Below, piece by piece: positions 16,836-24,855 of a DNA stretch of 64,000 bases. Position numbers and translations under genes: made by a program. The stretch spans positions 8,813,922 through 8,877,921 of the forward strand of contig NZ_CP048289.1 in the NCBI RefSeq assembly GCF_014084105.1, read 5' to 3'. The stretch's first letter is position 1, and each line of letters opens with the position of its first letter. Origin of the DNA: Streptacidiphilus sp. P02-A3a (GTDB lineage Bacteria; Actinomycetota; Actinomycetes; Streptomycetales; Streptomycetaceae). The notes under the pieces are model-generated. The model saw only the letters and a list, made by a program, of their open reading frames with translations, searched no databases and was not told where the DNA came from.

Positions 16836-17261
16836 ATGGGCGGTAACGGATGGGCGGACACCGGTCCCTACCAGCAGGATCTCGCGGCCGCGTTCCGCCA
16901 GGCCCAGGACCGGGAGCTGGCGGGGGACGACCACGGCTTCGCCGGACGCACCGTCGTCGAGCTGTGGGAGGACCCGGAGTGGCACGAGTACATCTTCACC
17001 GGCGGCACCGGCTCGGTCCTGGACTTCTTCGAGTTCCGGGCCGGTGAAGGTGAGCAGGACGGGGGCGGCACGATGCGGCTGCTGGCCGACGCCGAGGTGA
17101 GGGTGTGGGCGCCCGGCGGCCAACCCACCCACGCCGAGTGGCAGGACGCTCTCCACTCCGGAAAGCTGTTCGCCCTCGGCCGTGCCTGCGGAAACTGCAC
17201 CGTGCTCTACCGCGACGGCCGACCCTCGGAAATCGGCTACTGGGGAATCACGGCGGACTAG
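16836..17261 (+). CDS. conserved hypothetical protein
   Basis: A 141-residue, acidic, soluble protein (MGGNGWADTGPYQQDLAAAF at the start; ELWEDPEWHEYIFTGGTGS; GRACGNCTVLYRDGRPSEIG). It contains one CGNC pair. ATG 16836 is preceded by GGAGGAGG, nine bases upstream, which decides the start over the ATG at 16812. No function is known to me. Its stop overlaps the stop of the convergent APH-like gene by a few bases. Confidence 0.8.
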   Translation: MGGNGWADTGPYQQDLAAAFRQAQDRELAGDDHGFAGRTVVELWEDPEWHEYIFTGGTGSVLDFFEFRAGEGEQDGGGTMRLLADAEVRVWAPGGQPTHAEWQDALHSGKLFALGRACGNCTVLYRDGRPSEIGYWGITAD

Positions 17262-18151
17262 GGGCGGCGTATCGCCCTACTGACCGCCCGGTCGCCCGGT
17301 CGCCCGAGCAGCGCGTCCAGTGTCGGCCACGGAGGACCCGCGCGCAGCAGGCGCAGGAATTCCTCCCCGAGCCGCCGCCCGTTCGGGTACTCGTCGCCAA
17401 GGGCCCAACGCCACGCCGCGACCATCGCGAGGACGAGCTGTCGGCACTCGTCCAGCAGTCCTTGGTCAACGCTCGGGTAGTGCTCGCAGACCGCCTCGGC
17501 GACATGGGCGAGGTCGAACTCGACGGGTCCACGGCAGCACGTCTCAAGGTCGACGAACAACGGGCCGTTCCTCGTGCTGAGCACATTGCCCGACCACGGC
17601 TCGCCGTGGAGCAGCTGCTCCACGGCGCCGCGGTCCTCGATCGCGCGTCGCAGGCTTCCCAGCCTGCTGCCGAGGAACACGCGGTCCGCGTCGGCGAGCT
17701 CCGGCGAGAGGTCCGGGTTGGCGACGATCTCCTCCGCCTCCGCGACGCGATCCGTGAACCGTGGGCCCGGCACGTCGACCTCGCGCATGCCGGCGTGCAG
17801 CCGCTCCAGCGCCCTGGCGTAGTCGACCGGTGAGACCTGAGGTGTCACCGGCTCGTAGTGGGTCCACAGCGTCACGGTGAAGCCGTCGCGCTGGTACACC
17901 CGCGGGTCCACCCGGGGCTCGACGAGGCCCACCGGGCATCCGGCCCCGGCGAGTCGTTGCGCGAGCTCGACTTCGAGCTGTGCGGCCTCGTGCCCCGCAG
18001 GGGCGACCCGGGCAAGGACGTCACACGGCGTCAGCCGCAGCGCCAGCCTGTTCGAGTTGTGGAGGACGACCGCGTCGTCGGTCGGCAGGTCGAGCGACGC
18101 GGCAACCGAGGTCGCAGCCGCGATCGCGCGCGTGACGTCGGTCATCTCCAT
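17258..18151 (-). CDS. aminoglycoside phosphotransferase-family kinase
   Basis: A 297-residue APH/choline kinase-fold protein. The catalytic loop is LLHGEPWSGNVLSTRNG (usual form HGD-x4-N; here Glu replaces the catalytic Asp position) and the metal-binding Asp is in LFVDLETCCRGPVEFDLAHV. The N-lobe is visible as NSNRLALRLTPCDVLARV. Substrate unknown; many such proteins phosphorylate sugars, antibiotics or small amines. HGE instead of HGD is unusual and may lower or change activity. Start ATG 18151 or ATG 18145. Confidence 0.82.
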   Translation of the reverse strand: MEMTDVTRAIAAATSVAASLDLPTDDAVVLHNSNRLALRLTPCDVLARVAPAGHEAAQLEVELAQRLAGAGCPVGLVEPRVDPRVYQRDGFTVTLWTHYEPVTPQVSPVDYARALERLHAGMREVDVPGPRFTDRVAEAEEIVANPDLSPELADADRVFLGSRLGSLRRAIEDRGAVEQLLHGEPWSGNVLSTRNGPLFVDLETCCRGPVEFDLAHVAEAVCEHYPSVDQGLLDECRQLVLAMVAAWRWALGDEYPNGRRLGEEFLRLLRAGPPWPTLDALLGRPGDRAVSRAIRRP

Positions 18152-18264
18152 CCCCGTACCTTGGCACAGTCCCCGGACCTCGGTACAGACGAGCGACGAC
18201 GCATGACGGCTGCGGCTCGTCGATCGAGCCGCAGCCGCCGCTGTCGGAGGCGGAGGCGGGTCTG

Positions 18265-19299
18265 TCATTCGATGCCCGACGCCTTGGTGAACCGAGTCAC
18301 CAGGGAGACGAACCGGTCGGAGTCCTGGACGAGCATCGCGTGGCCGGCGTCAGGGAACATGACCAGCTTGGCGTGCTCGGCCCGCCGCGTGATGATGCTC
18401 GCGTTTCCGGGCGGGGTGATCTCGTCGAGGGAGCCGTTGGTGATCAGCATCGGGATGGTGCTGTCGGGCAGCTTGTTCCAGGTGCCCTCGAAGGACCCGT
18501 ACGCCTGTCCGGCCTGGTACTGACGCAGCAGCGTCTCGTTGCCGACCTTCTCCGGCGGGATCAGACCGAGCTGTTCGATGTACGCGGTCCGCGCGGCGGT
18601 GGCGTCGGCGGGGAAGAGCAGGTCCAGCATCTGCGGCCCCGTGGTCTTGGGGCTGTTGAGCTCCTCGGCCACGGCGGGCGGCGTGTTGATGGCCTGGCTG
18701 CCGCCGAGGTCGCCGCCGGTGCTCACGAGCGCGCTGATCGCACCCGGGTGGAGCGCGGCGACGGTCAGGCCGATCTCGCCGCCCATCGACCAGCCGAGCA
18801 GCGCGGGGTGCCGCAGACCCAGCGCCTTGATCAGACCGACGGTGTCGTCCGCCATGAGCGGAACGGTGTCGGGGACCGAGGTGTCGTCGGTCGTGTAGCC
18901 GACGCCGCGGTTGTCGAAGATCGTGACGTGGTAGTGCCGGCCGAGCCGGCTCAGCAGGTTGACCGTCCAGTCGCTCATGGTGCCGGTGTCGCCCATGACC
19001 ATGATGAGGTCGGGGCCGGAGCCGAACTGGCGGTAGCCGATCCTGATGCCGTCCGCCGGGATCTGGCGCACCGGCCCGAGGAACGCGCCCGGCCCGCTCG
19101 GGGCGGAGTTCGGGACCAGGGTCGACGCCGCCGTGGTAGCGGTCACTGCCGTGGCCCGCGTGCTCGGCTCGCTGCTCGGAGCGCTGGCCGGGTGCCCGCC
19201 GCCGGACGAACAGGCGACCGCTCCGAGGGCCACCGTGGCGACGGCCACGGCCAGCCGAGGCAGGGTGCGGGCACGCGAGGCGCGCTGCGCTGCGGACAT
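18265..19299 (-). CDS. alpha/beta hydrolase lipoprotein
   Basis: A 344-residue exported hydrolase. The N-terminus is a lipoprotein signal: basic start, hydrophobic LAVAVATVALGAVAC with the lipobox Cys near residue 30, then a Ser/Thr/Ala-rich linker to about residue 70. The hydrolase domain has DLIMVMGDTGTMSDW (oxyanion strand region), nucleophile LLGWSMGGEIGL, acid LITNGSLDEITPPGN and His in FPDAGHAMLV. Expected to be anchored outside the cell membrane. Substrate unknown. Confidence 0.88.
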   Translation of the reverse strand: MSAAQRASRARTLPRLAVAVATVALGAVACSSGGGHPASAPSSEPSTRATAVTATTAASTLVPNSAPSGPGAFLGPVRQIPADGIRIGYRQFGSGPDLIMVMGDTGTMSDWTVNLLSRLGRHYHVTIFDNRGVGYTTDDTSVPDTVPLMADDTVGLIKALGLRHPALLGWSMGGEIGLTVAALHPGAISALVSTGGDLGGSQAINTPPAVAEELNSPKTTGPQMLDLLFPADATAARTAYIEQLGLIPPEKVGNETLLRQYQAGQAYGSFEGTWNKLPDSTIPMLITNGSLDEITPPGNASIITRRAEHAKLVMFPDAGHAMLVQDSDRFVSLVTRFTKASGIE

Positions 19300-19400
19300 G
19301 GGGGACCTCCGTGCTGATCAGGTGCGGGTGGGGTGTCGGGCAAGCTGAGCTGGGGGTTCGGTGCGCGGGTCGAGCGCCGTGCCGGGGGCTGTCTCGCGGC

Positions 19401-19943
19401 TCAGACGTAGACGCGCGGGCGGTGGGCCGGCTTGTTCGCGGTGCGGTCGACCCGTGCCTGAAGCAGCTGGCCGCGGATGATGATCGTGCCCAGGCGGACG
19501 ACGACCTCGCCGACCGCCATCAGGAGCAGCGCGACGACCCAGGCCTGGCCGCTGGTGATGGTGTGCGCGGCGGAGAAGCTGGTCAGGTGCGCGGCGCCGG
19601 AGGGATGCGTGGACCACACCGCGAAGCACAGGCGGAAGCCCATGCTGATGATCCAGAGTGCGGCCGCACCGCCGGAGGCCTTGATCAGCACGTGTCCGTC
19701 GGCGTGCCGGACGCGGGTGAGCAGGCCGCCGGCGAGGCCGAAGAGGACCCCGGTGGCCGCGAAGATCACGGCCAGCGGCACGTCGTTGCCGGCGGTCGGG
19801 ATGTTGCTCAGGTAGTTGCTGGCGGCCCAGGCGATCATGCCGAGCGGGAGCAGGATGGTGCGGGTGGTCAGCCGCTCCTCGCGCATCTGGCGAAGGACGA
19901 TGAGCAGGAGCGCGATGTCGATGAACCAGTCGGTCGTTGTCAT
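19401..19943 (-). CDS. DUF1453/CcdC-like membrane protein
   Basis: A 180-residue integral membrane protein with about five hydrophobic helices (FIDIALLLIVL, ILLPLGMIAWAAS, LAVIFAATGVLFGLAGGLL, AAALWIISMGF, AWVVALLLMAVGEV) and a short basic tail. The pattern fits CcdC/DUF1453-type proteins of unknown role. It lies downstream of a two-component pair on the same strand, and the gap between them carries symmetric repeats that could be regulator sites. Confidence 0.75.
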   Translation of the reverse strand: MTTTDWFIDIALLLIVLRQMREERLTTRTILLPLGMIAWAASNYLSNIPTAGNDVPLAVIFAATGVLFGLAGGLLTRVRHADGHVLIKASGGAAALWIISMGFRLCFAVWSTHPSGAAHLTSFSAAHTITSGQAWVVALLLMAVGEVVVRLGTIIIRGQLLQARVDRTANKPAHRPRVYV

Positions 19944-19976
19944 GTCTAAGAGCATCCGCCGACGCGCTCCGAACTC

Positions 19977-20019
19977 CTTCAACCCAGAGTTGCAACCCGG
20001 GTTGAAGTCCGGGTTGAAG
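19977..20019. promoter_or_regulatory. repeated inverted motif upstream of the DUF1453-like gene
   Basis: CTTCAACCC (19977-19985) is repeated in inverted form as GGGTTGAAG at 19999-20007 and again at 20011-20019; a perfect 12-bp palindrome CAACCCGGGTTG sits at 19993-20004. On the minus strand this gives two direct copies of GACTTCAACCCG. It lies 34-76 bases before the DUF1453-like start, where an operator or activator site would be expected. Confidence 0.55.
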
Positions 20020-20028
20020 TCCGCGCCG

Positions 20029-20727
20029 CTACTGCTCGGTGGTGTCGACGGTGTTGTCGACCAGGCCGAAGCGCCAGGCCCAGGCGATCAGCGCGCCGCG
20101 GTCCTCCAGCGCCAGCTTGGCCAGGATGTGGTTGAGGTGCGTTTTCACCGTCGCCTGGCTGACGACCATCTCGCGCGCCACGTGCCGGTTGTTCAGCCCC
20201 TGCGCCAGGAGCCGGACGACGTCGACCTCCCGCCTGGTCAGCCCCTCGGCCTCGGGAGGAAGCGTCGCCGACGAGGACGCGGGCGCGGCGGCGGGCGCCT
20301 TGGGCTCCGTCACGACGAGCTGCACGAGCCGCCGCTGCACGGCCGGGTCGAGGACGGTCCGACCAGCCGCCACGTCCCGGACCGCGGCCAGCACCGCCTC
20401 GCCGGTTGCGTCCTTGGTCAGGTAGCCGAGTGCCCCGGCCCGCAGCGCGGGCATCACCGCGTCGTCGTCGGCGAACGTCGTCAGGATCAGCACCCGTGTC
20501 CCGATGCCCGCTGCCAGTACCTCGGCCGTCACCTGCGCGCCGTCGAGCCCGGGCATCCGCAGGTCGACGAGGGCGACGTCGGGCCGCTCCGCCACGGCGA
20601 GCCGCACCGCCTCGTTCCCGTCGCCGGCCTGCCCGACGACCTCGATGTCCTCCGCCGAGGTCAGCAGCAGCACCACCCCGTCCCGCACCACCGCCTGGTC
20701 GTCCGCGACCAGCACCCGAATTGTCAC
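20029..20727 (-). CDS. NarL/FixJ-type response regulator
   Basis: A 232-residue response regulator. Receiver: VLVADDQAVVRDG acidic pocket, phospho-acceptor Asp55 in VALVDLRMPGLDG, Thr in LILTTFADDD and Lys in LGYLTKDATGE. C-terminal LuxR HTH: EGLTRREVDVVRLLAQGLNN and SQATVKTHLNHILAKLA. A linker rich in Ala/Pro (about residues 133-155) joins them. GTG 20727 is the start; it overlaps the TGA of the histidine kinase gene (GTGA), so the pair is translationally coupled. Confidence 0.93.
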   Translation of the reverse strand: MTIRVLVADDQAVVRDGVVLLLTSAEDIEVVGQAGDGNEAVRLAVAERPDVALVDLRMPGLDGAQVTAEVLAAGIGTRVLILTTFADDDAVMPALRAGALGYLTKDATGEAVLAAVRDVAAGRTVLDPAVQRRLVQLVVTEPKAPAAAPASSSATLPPEAEGLTRREVDVVRLLAQGLNNRHVAREMVVSQATVKTHLNHILAKLALEDRGALIAWAWRFGLVDNTVDTTEQ

Positions 20728-21971
20728 GCGTCTGCCTTCCCGTCTGCTGCGCTGCCACCGGCGTTGCTGCCAGGTGCGTTGCTGCCGCCCGCGACAGCGC
20801 CATCGTCCTCCACGACCGGCACCCGGAGCGCGATCCGCCAGCCCGGCCCCTCGGGCGCGGGTCCGGCGGTCACCGAGCCGCCGACGGCCCCGATCCGCTC
20901 GGCCATGCCGCGCAGCCCCGTGCCGCTGCCCTGTACTCCCGACGGGCCGCGACCGACCGGCAGCCCACGGTCCCGCACGACGGCGCGCAGCTCGGAGCCC
21001 TCCCACACCAGGTCCACCTCGATGGCACTACCGGTCGCGTACCGTGCCGCGTTCGTCATGGCCTCCTGCACCGCCCGGTACACCGCGTGCCCGGCCTCGG
21101 GGCTGAGCCGACCGGCCCGGCCGCTGACGCGCAGCCGCGCCTCGCCCGGAAAACCACTGGTCAGCCCGTCGATATCGGCCACCCCCCGGAGCGGTACGGA
21201 ACGCAGCGCGCTCACCGCCGCGCGGGCCTCCTGTACTCCGTCGCGCGCGAGCTCGGCGGCGCGGTCCAGCGGCTCGGTCAGCGTCGCCGGAGCGGCGTCA
21301 CGCCGCGCGATCGCCCTGATCGCCTGCAACTGCATGGACAGTCCGGCGAGGCTGTGCGCGAGCACGTCGTGCATCTCGTGGGCGATCCGCCGCCGCTCCT
21401 CCAGGGCTGCCGCCTCCTGCTGGGACGCGCGGGACGCCTCCACTTCGGCCAGCAGCGCGACCGCGCGGTCCCGCTCGGCCTGGAGCGCGGCGTGCTCGAT
21501 CGAACGGTCGGCGAGCAGCCACACGCCGACGGCCGACAGCAGTCCGGCCACGCTGTCGAAGATCAGCATGACCGCGACGCCGAAGCCGACGGCCAGCAGC
21601 GCGACGCAGGCGTTGCGCACCGGCCCGGCCGGGACGCACATCGGCAGCACGGCGGCGGCGGCCAGCACGGGAACCTCGCCGAGCCCGTTGTGCACGAGAG
21701 CCATGACGGCGAAGCCGGTCCCGATGGTCAGCGCGACGCCGAACCAGGTCAGCGGCGTCGGCAGGGCCCGGCCACTGAGCACCATGCCCAGCTCCGCGCC
21801 GAGCCCGAGCACGGCGACGACGACCTTCAGCGCCGCCCCGTCGGCCACGACCACCGAGACCGCCATGCAGGCGATCAGCGCGCCCGCGCCGATCACGTCA
21901 CCACGCTCGAAGATCCGGCGGCGGCCGGGATCGGCCGCGGGCCGGATCACGTCGGGCCACGTACTCACCAT
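20724..21971 (-). CDS. NarL-type sensor histidine kinase
   Basis: A 415-residue kinase. The first half has about six hydrophobic segments (residues 25-165: GALIACMAVSVVVADGA, VAVLGLGAELGMV, PVLAAAAVLPMCV, AVMLIFDSVAGLL), followed by a coiled linker and the HisKA_3 box EERRRIAHEMHDVLAHSLAG with the phospho-His. The ATPase domain has AVQEAMTNAARYA (N box) and GTGLRGMAERIGAVGG (G2). The tail is Gly/Ala/Ser-rich. It probably senses something in or near the membrane and phosphorylates the regulator encoded next. Confidence 0.92.
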   Translation of the reverse strand: MVSTWPDVIRPAADPGRRRIFERGDVIGAGALIACMAVSVVVADGAALKVVVAVLGLGAELGMVLSGRALPTPLTWFGVALTIGTGFAVMALVHNGLGEVPVLAAAAVLPMCVPAGPVRNACVALLAVGFGVAVMLIFDSVAGLLSAVGVWLLADRSIEHAALQAERDRAVALLAEVEASRASQQEAAALEERRRIAHEMHDVLAHSLAGLSMQLQAIRAIARRDAAPATLTEPLDRAAELARDGVQEARAAVSALRSVPLRGVADIDGLTSGFPGEARLRVSGRAGRLSPEAGHAVYRAVQEAMTNAARYATGSAIEVDLVWEGSELRAVVRDRGLPVGRGPSGVQGSGTGLRGMAERIGAVGGSVTAGPAPEGPGWRIALRVPVVEDDGAVAGGSNAPGSNAGGSAADGKADA

Positions 21972-22111
21972 TCCCGCGCTCCGTTCGCCATCGGTCGGCT
22001 CCCGCCGTCCGCGCACGGCGGCGAGCATATACGTGGCGTCGGCACGCCTCGCCGCGCTCGGTCGCGGAGCCCACCGGCGTGGCCAGGTCCCCACTGACGT
22101 GTCCCGGCTCC

Positions 22112-23011
22112 TCAGTCCGTGCGGGGCTCGACGACGGTCTGCGGCGAGGCGAGAAACGGTTCCAGCAGGCTGAGCAGCCTCTCGGGGCGGTGCAGCGGGA
22201 TGATGTGGCCGCAGTCGTCGATGATGTGGCCGACGAGATGATCGGTGATCGGCCGCAGTTGCTGTTCGAGGGCTCTGCCCACGGGGCGGGCCCCGATGGC
22301 CATGGTGGGTACGGTCAACCGGCCGGTACCGGCCGCTTCCTGGATCTGCTCGGTGGTCGTGGGCATGGCCCGGTAGAACGAGCAGGCGCAGCGCAGGGCC
22401 TCGGCTCCGGTGTACGCGTGGACGAAGGCGTCTCGGATGAGGGGATCCACGCCCTCTCCGAGGGAGCCCGTGCGCAGGAACCACTCGATGTACTGGGCTT
22501 CGTGTCCGGTGAGTACGGTTTCCGCGAGGCCGGGCACCGAGTGGAAGCCGAACCACCACGGTGCCCCATGGGCGAGGAAGTCCTCGGCGCCCGGCAGTCC
22601 GCCCAGAAGTGCCTCCATGACCACGAGTTGTCGGACGAGGTCGGGGCGGCGCATGGCAAGGAGGAAGGCCGGTGGGGTTCCGGCGTCGATGCCGACCACG
22701 GCCGCCGAACTCTCGCCGAGGGCGTCGAGGAGGGCTTCGGCGTCGGTGGCGAGCGTTCCGGCGTCGTAGCCGTCCTTGGCGTGCGTGCTCGTGCCCGTTC
22801 CCCGCAGGTCCGGCGCGATCACCCGGTACTGCCCGGCGAGGCCGTCCAGGAGGTGGGTCCACAGTTGCCAGGTGTGCGGAAAGCCGTGCAGCAGCAGCAC
22901 GGCCGGTCCCTCGCCGGCCAGAGCCACGTTGAGATCGACGCCGTTGGCCGTGACCCGCCGTAGTTCGATGCCTGACGGTCGAGTGGGTACGCGGCGCGGT
23001 GCGGCAGGCAC
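22112..23011 (-). CDS. alpha/beta hydrolase, epoxide hydrolase/dehalogenase type
   Basis: A 299-residue hydrolase. HGFPHTWQLWTHLLDGL is the oxyanion-hole motif (HGxP) of epoxide hydrolases and haloalkane dehalogenases. The nucleophile elbow reads VVGIDAGTPPAFLLA, with Asp rather than Ser, supporting the same branch. The cap domain is rich in aromatic residues (HGAPWWFGFHSVPG), and the final His is in DDCGHIIPLHRP. Cytosolic. Divergently transcribed from the HxlR gene with 100 bases between starts; regulation by HxlR is likely. Confidence 0.87.
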   Translation of the reverse strand: MPAAPRRVPTRPSGIELRRVTANGVDLNVALAGEGPAVLLLHGFPHTWQLWTHLLDGLAGQYRVIAPDLRGTGTSTHAKDGYDAGTLATDAEALLDALGESSAAVVGIDAGTPPAFLLAMRRPDLVRQLVVMEALLGGLPGAEDFLAHGAPWWFGFHSVPGLAETVLTGHEAQYIEWFLRTGSLGEGVDPLIRDAFVHAYTGAEALRCACSFYRAMPTTTEQIQEAAGTGRLTVPTMAIGARPVGRALEQQLRPITDHLVGHIIDDCGHIIPLHRPERLLSLLEPFLASPQTVVEPRTD

Positions 23012-23052
23012 GGTGCTCTCCCTCTGTGGTTACCAATGGTGACAACAGAACG

Positions 23053-23064
23053 ATAGGTACCTAT
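23053..23064. promoter_or_regulatory. palindrome in the hydrolase/HxlR divergent promoter region
   Basis: ATAGGTACCTAT, a perfect 12-bp palindrome midway between the two divergent starts (23011 and 23112). Flanking GGTTACCAATGGTGAC is a looser copy (GGTNACC/ATGGTGA). HxlR-family dimers bind such sites; this assignment is inference. Confidence 0.55.
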
Positions 23065-23111
23065 GGTGAGGGGGCCAAGACCGCACTTTTGACCCAGGTG
23101 GTGAGCTCCAG

Positions 23112-23522
23112 GTGACCTCCTCGACGCGGCGACCCCCTCACGGGAATCGTGGAGATCTGTTCGATCCGCAGTGCCCGACCCGTCGTCTGCTTGACCGGAT
23201 CGGCACGAAGTGGACGTCCATGGCCATCAAAGTGCTGGCGGAAGCGTCCCCGCAGGAGGTGCGCTTCGCGGAACTGCAACGCAGGATGACCGGCGTCTCG
23301 CAGAAGATGCTGTCGGTCACCCTTCAGGGGCTGGCCCGTGACGGCCTGGTCAGCCGTCGGGTGGAAGCGTCGGTGCCACCACGCGTGTACTACGGGCTCA
23401 CCCCGCTCGGCCTGACCCTGGAAGAACCACTGGCCAGGCTTCGCACGTGGGCCGAGGAACACATGGCCGAGGTCGACCGGGCGAACCAGCTGTGCCTGGA
23501 CTCGGTAGATGGCCAAAGGTGA
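23112..23522 (+). CDS. HxlR-family transcriptional regulator
   Basis: A 136-residue winged-helix protein. CPTRRLLDRIGTKWTSMAIK is the diagnostic N-terminal motif with the redox-type Cys; RFAELQRRMTGVSQKMLSVT is the recognition helix; the wing is SRRVEASVPPRVYYGLTPLG. GTG 23112 is the start. The last codons (DGQR, stop) lie in a repeat that recurs 1.08 kb downstream, so the native C-terminus may have been replaced when that DNA inserted. Probably regulates the divergent hydrolase. Confidence 0.88.
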   Translation: MTSSTRRPPHGNRGDLFDPQCPTRRLLDRIGTKWTSMAIKVLAEASPQEVRFAELQRRMTGVSQKMLSVTLQGLARDGLVSRRVEASVPPRVYYGLTPLGLTLEEPLARLRTWAEEHMAEVDRANQLCLDSVDGQR

Positions 23523-23540
23523 CAGCACGGTTGGCCAACC
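23510..23540 (+). repeat. 31-bp repeat, copy 1, with internal TTGGCCAA units
   Basis: It begins TGGCCAAAGGTGACAGCACG and ends GTTGGCCAACC. A close copy in the same orientation is at 24588-24619 (begins TTGGCCAAAGATGACAGGGT, ends AGTTGGCCAAGG). Internal repetition and the TGTCAC-type inward edge recall the multiple terminal repeats of IS21-family elements, but no istA or istB is present. Copy 1 contains the HxlR stop codon. Confidence 0.65.
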
Positions 23541-23572
23541 ACTGGGCTGGTCCGCCGTGGCACGGGTAGGTG

Positions 23573-24166
23573 TCAAAGTCCCTGTGGGTGCTTGGACAGC
23601 CAGTCGCTGCGGCGTTCGCGCATGGCGTCCCGCCTGGCGCTGTTCGCGAGGATCACGTCTGCGCCGCCGTCATAGGGGTGGTAGAGCTGATCAAGGTTTG
23701 TGTCGGTGATGATCACACCTGCTGATACGTCGTCTGCGACCGAGCGAAGCAGCAGGTCAAGGCATGCGGGCTGCCATCGGATGCGGCTGATGTAGGAGTG
23801 CCGGTGAAGCCGGTATTCCGGATCGGGCTCGTTGGTGGGAGAGGATGTCCACAGCTCGCTGCCGGGGTGGAGTCGAAGCTGGTCGTCTGACCGTACTGCG
23901 GGATCGCCCGGATAGGACCACCCGTTGGTGATCACGCAGACGTCCTGCCCCGTGAACAGTTCGTCCAGCACCGTGTTGTGCCGCTCCAGGATGACCCTGT
24001 AATCGGCCTCGTCCTGTGCGTAGCGCTTGGAGTCCGGCAGGCTGTGGAACCGGACCCAGCGTTCAGCGTGCTTTGCGCGGAGCTCGTGCGCGTCGGGTGG
24101 CTTCGCCTGCCACCTCTCCTCCCAGCGCGCCAGTAGGTCGCTGAACAACTCGCCGTCCTCGCTCAT
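23573..24166 (-). CDS. DUF3885-like protein
   Basis: A 197-residue soluble protein: LFSDLLARWEERWQAKPP near the start, RYAQDEADYRVILERHNTVL, DVCVITNGWSYPG, ADVILANSARRDAMRERR and the final WLSKHPQGL. The Asp/Tyr-rich body and the W-L-S-K-H-P-x-G-L ending match DUF3885 proteins as I remember them. Function unknown; such proteins often sit in immunity-like or accessory loci. Its ATG overlaps the TGA of the upstream gene (ATGA), so the two are coupled. Confidence 0.75.
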   Translation of the reverse strand: MSEDGELFSDLLARWEERWQAKPPDAHELRAKHAERWVRFHSLPDSKRYAQDEADYRVILERHNTVLDELFTGQDVCVITNGWSYPGDPAVRSDDQLRLHPGSELWTSSPTNEPDPEYRLHRHSYISRIRWQPACLDLLLRSVADDVSAGVIITDTNLDQLYHPYDGGADVILANSARRDAMRERRSDWLSKHPQGL

Positions 24167-24513
24167 TCGTCGGTCTTCGCGTCGTTGGCCGTGCAGGCCA
24201 TGCGGTTGTGCATGGGTGCCCGATCGAGGACTTCGATGAACATGATGCGGCCGTCCAGTACGTCCAGGTTAAGCATGCCCTCCGCAGGTATGAGCGGCAC
24301 GCACCGATGTCCTGGGCCGTAGGGCTGTCCTTGCGGGTGATCCGCTGTTCGGATGCTCTGGCAGAAGTCATCAGTGCATGCGCATTTGCCGACCAGGCGG
24401 ACATCGCGCACGCTGATGGCCAGCCAACGCTCTCCTTCCGCCTCCAGGAGAGCGGTCAGCTCGGTGACGAGGTCGGGGAAGACGTCGCGAACGAGGGGTT
24501 GGTCCTGCTCCAT
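24163..24513 (-). CDS. small conserved protein with Cys cluster, partner of DUF3885
   Basis: A 116-residue protein. VTELTALLEAEGERWLAISV at the start, then GKCACTDDFCQSI (three Cys, zinc-like spacing), PYGPGHRCVPLIPAEG, LNLDVLDGRIMFIEVLDR. Small hypothetical proteins of this layout are common in Streptomyces; function unknown. It is the first gene of a two-gene unit with the DUF3885-like gene, and the unit lies between the two 31-bp repeats. Confidence 0.75.
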   Translation of the reverse strand: MEQDQPLVRDVFPDLVTELTALLEAEGERWLAISVRDVRLVGKCACTDDFCQSIRTADHPQGQPYGPGHRCVPLIPAEGMLNLDVLDGRIMFIEVLDRAPMHNRMACTANDAKTDE

Positions 24514-24587
24514 AGCGGGAGGGTGACACGGCCTGACCTCGTCTGACAATCGGTTTGGGGAGCCTTCAGGTCCCGGCGCACTTGTGG

Positions 24588-24619
24588 TTGGCCAAAGATG
24601 ACAGGGTAGTTGGCCAAGG
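24588..24619 (+). repeat. 31-bp repeat, copy 2
   Basis: Direct copy of 23510-23540, about 75 bases upstream of the two-gene unit's start. Between here and 24856 I see no gene on either strand; the stretch 24514-24855 holds only this repeat and probably the promoter for the leftward gene pair. Confidence 0.65.
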
Positions 24620-24855
24620 CGGACGAGGACGGTGATTCCGGACATAGTTCCCTCTATGTGCTGAACTGGGGCACGGGGCATCGTCCCAGCCGTTGCCGGA
24701 GGGCTGTCATGGAGTCATGAGCCTTCGCGGTCAGGTCGGCAGTGGTCTGGAGTCTGGACTTTACCGACCGGGGGTAGTGCCGCCCGTGATGTCCGTCTGG
24801 GCCTGTGACCAGGGCGTCGCGGGCTCGTTTGCCGACCGTGTCCGGAGCGCCCGTC

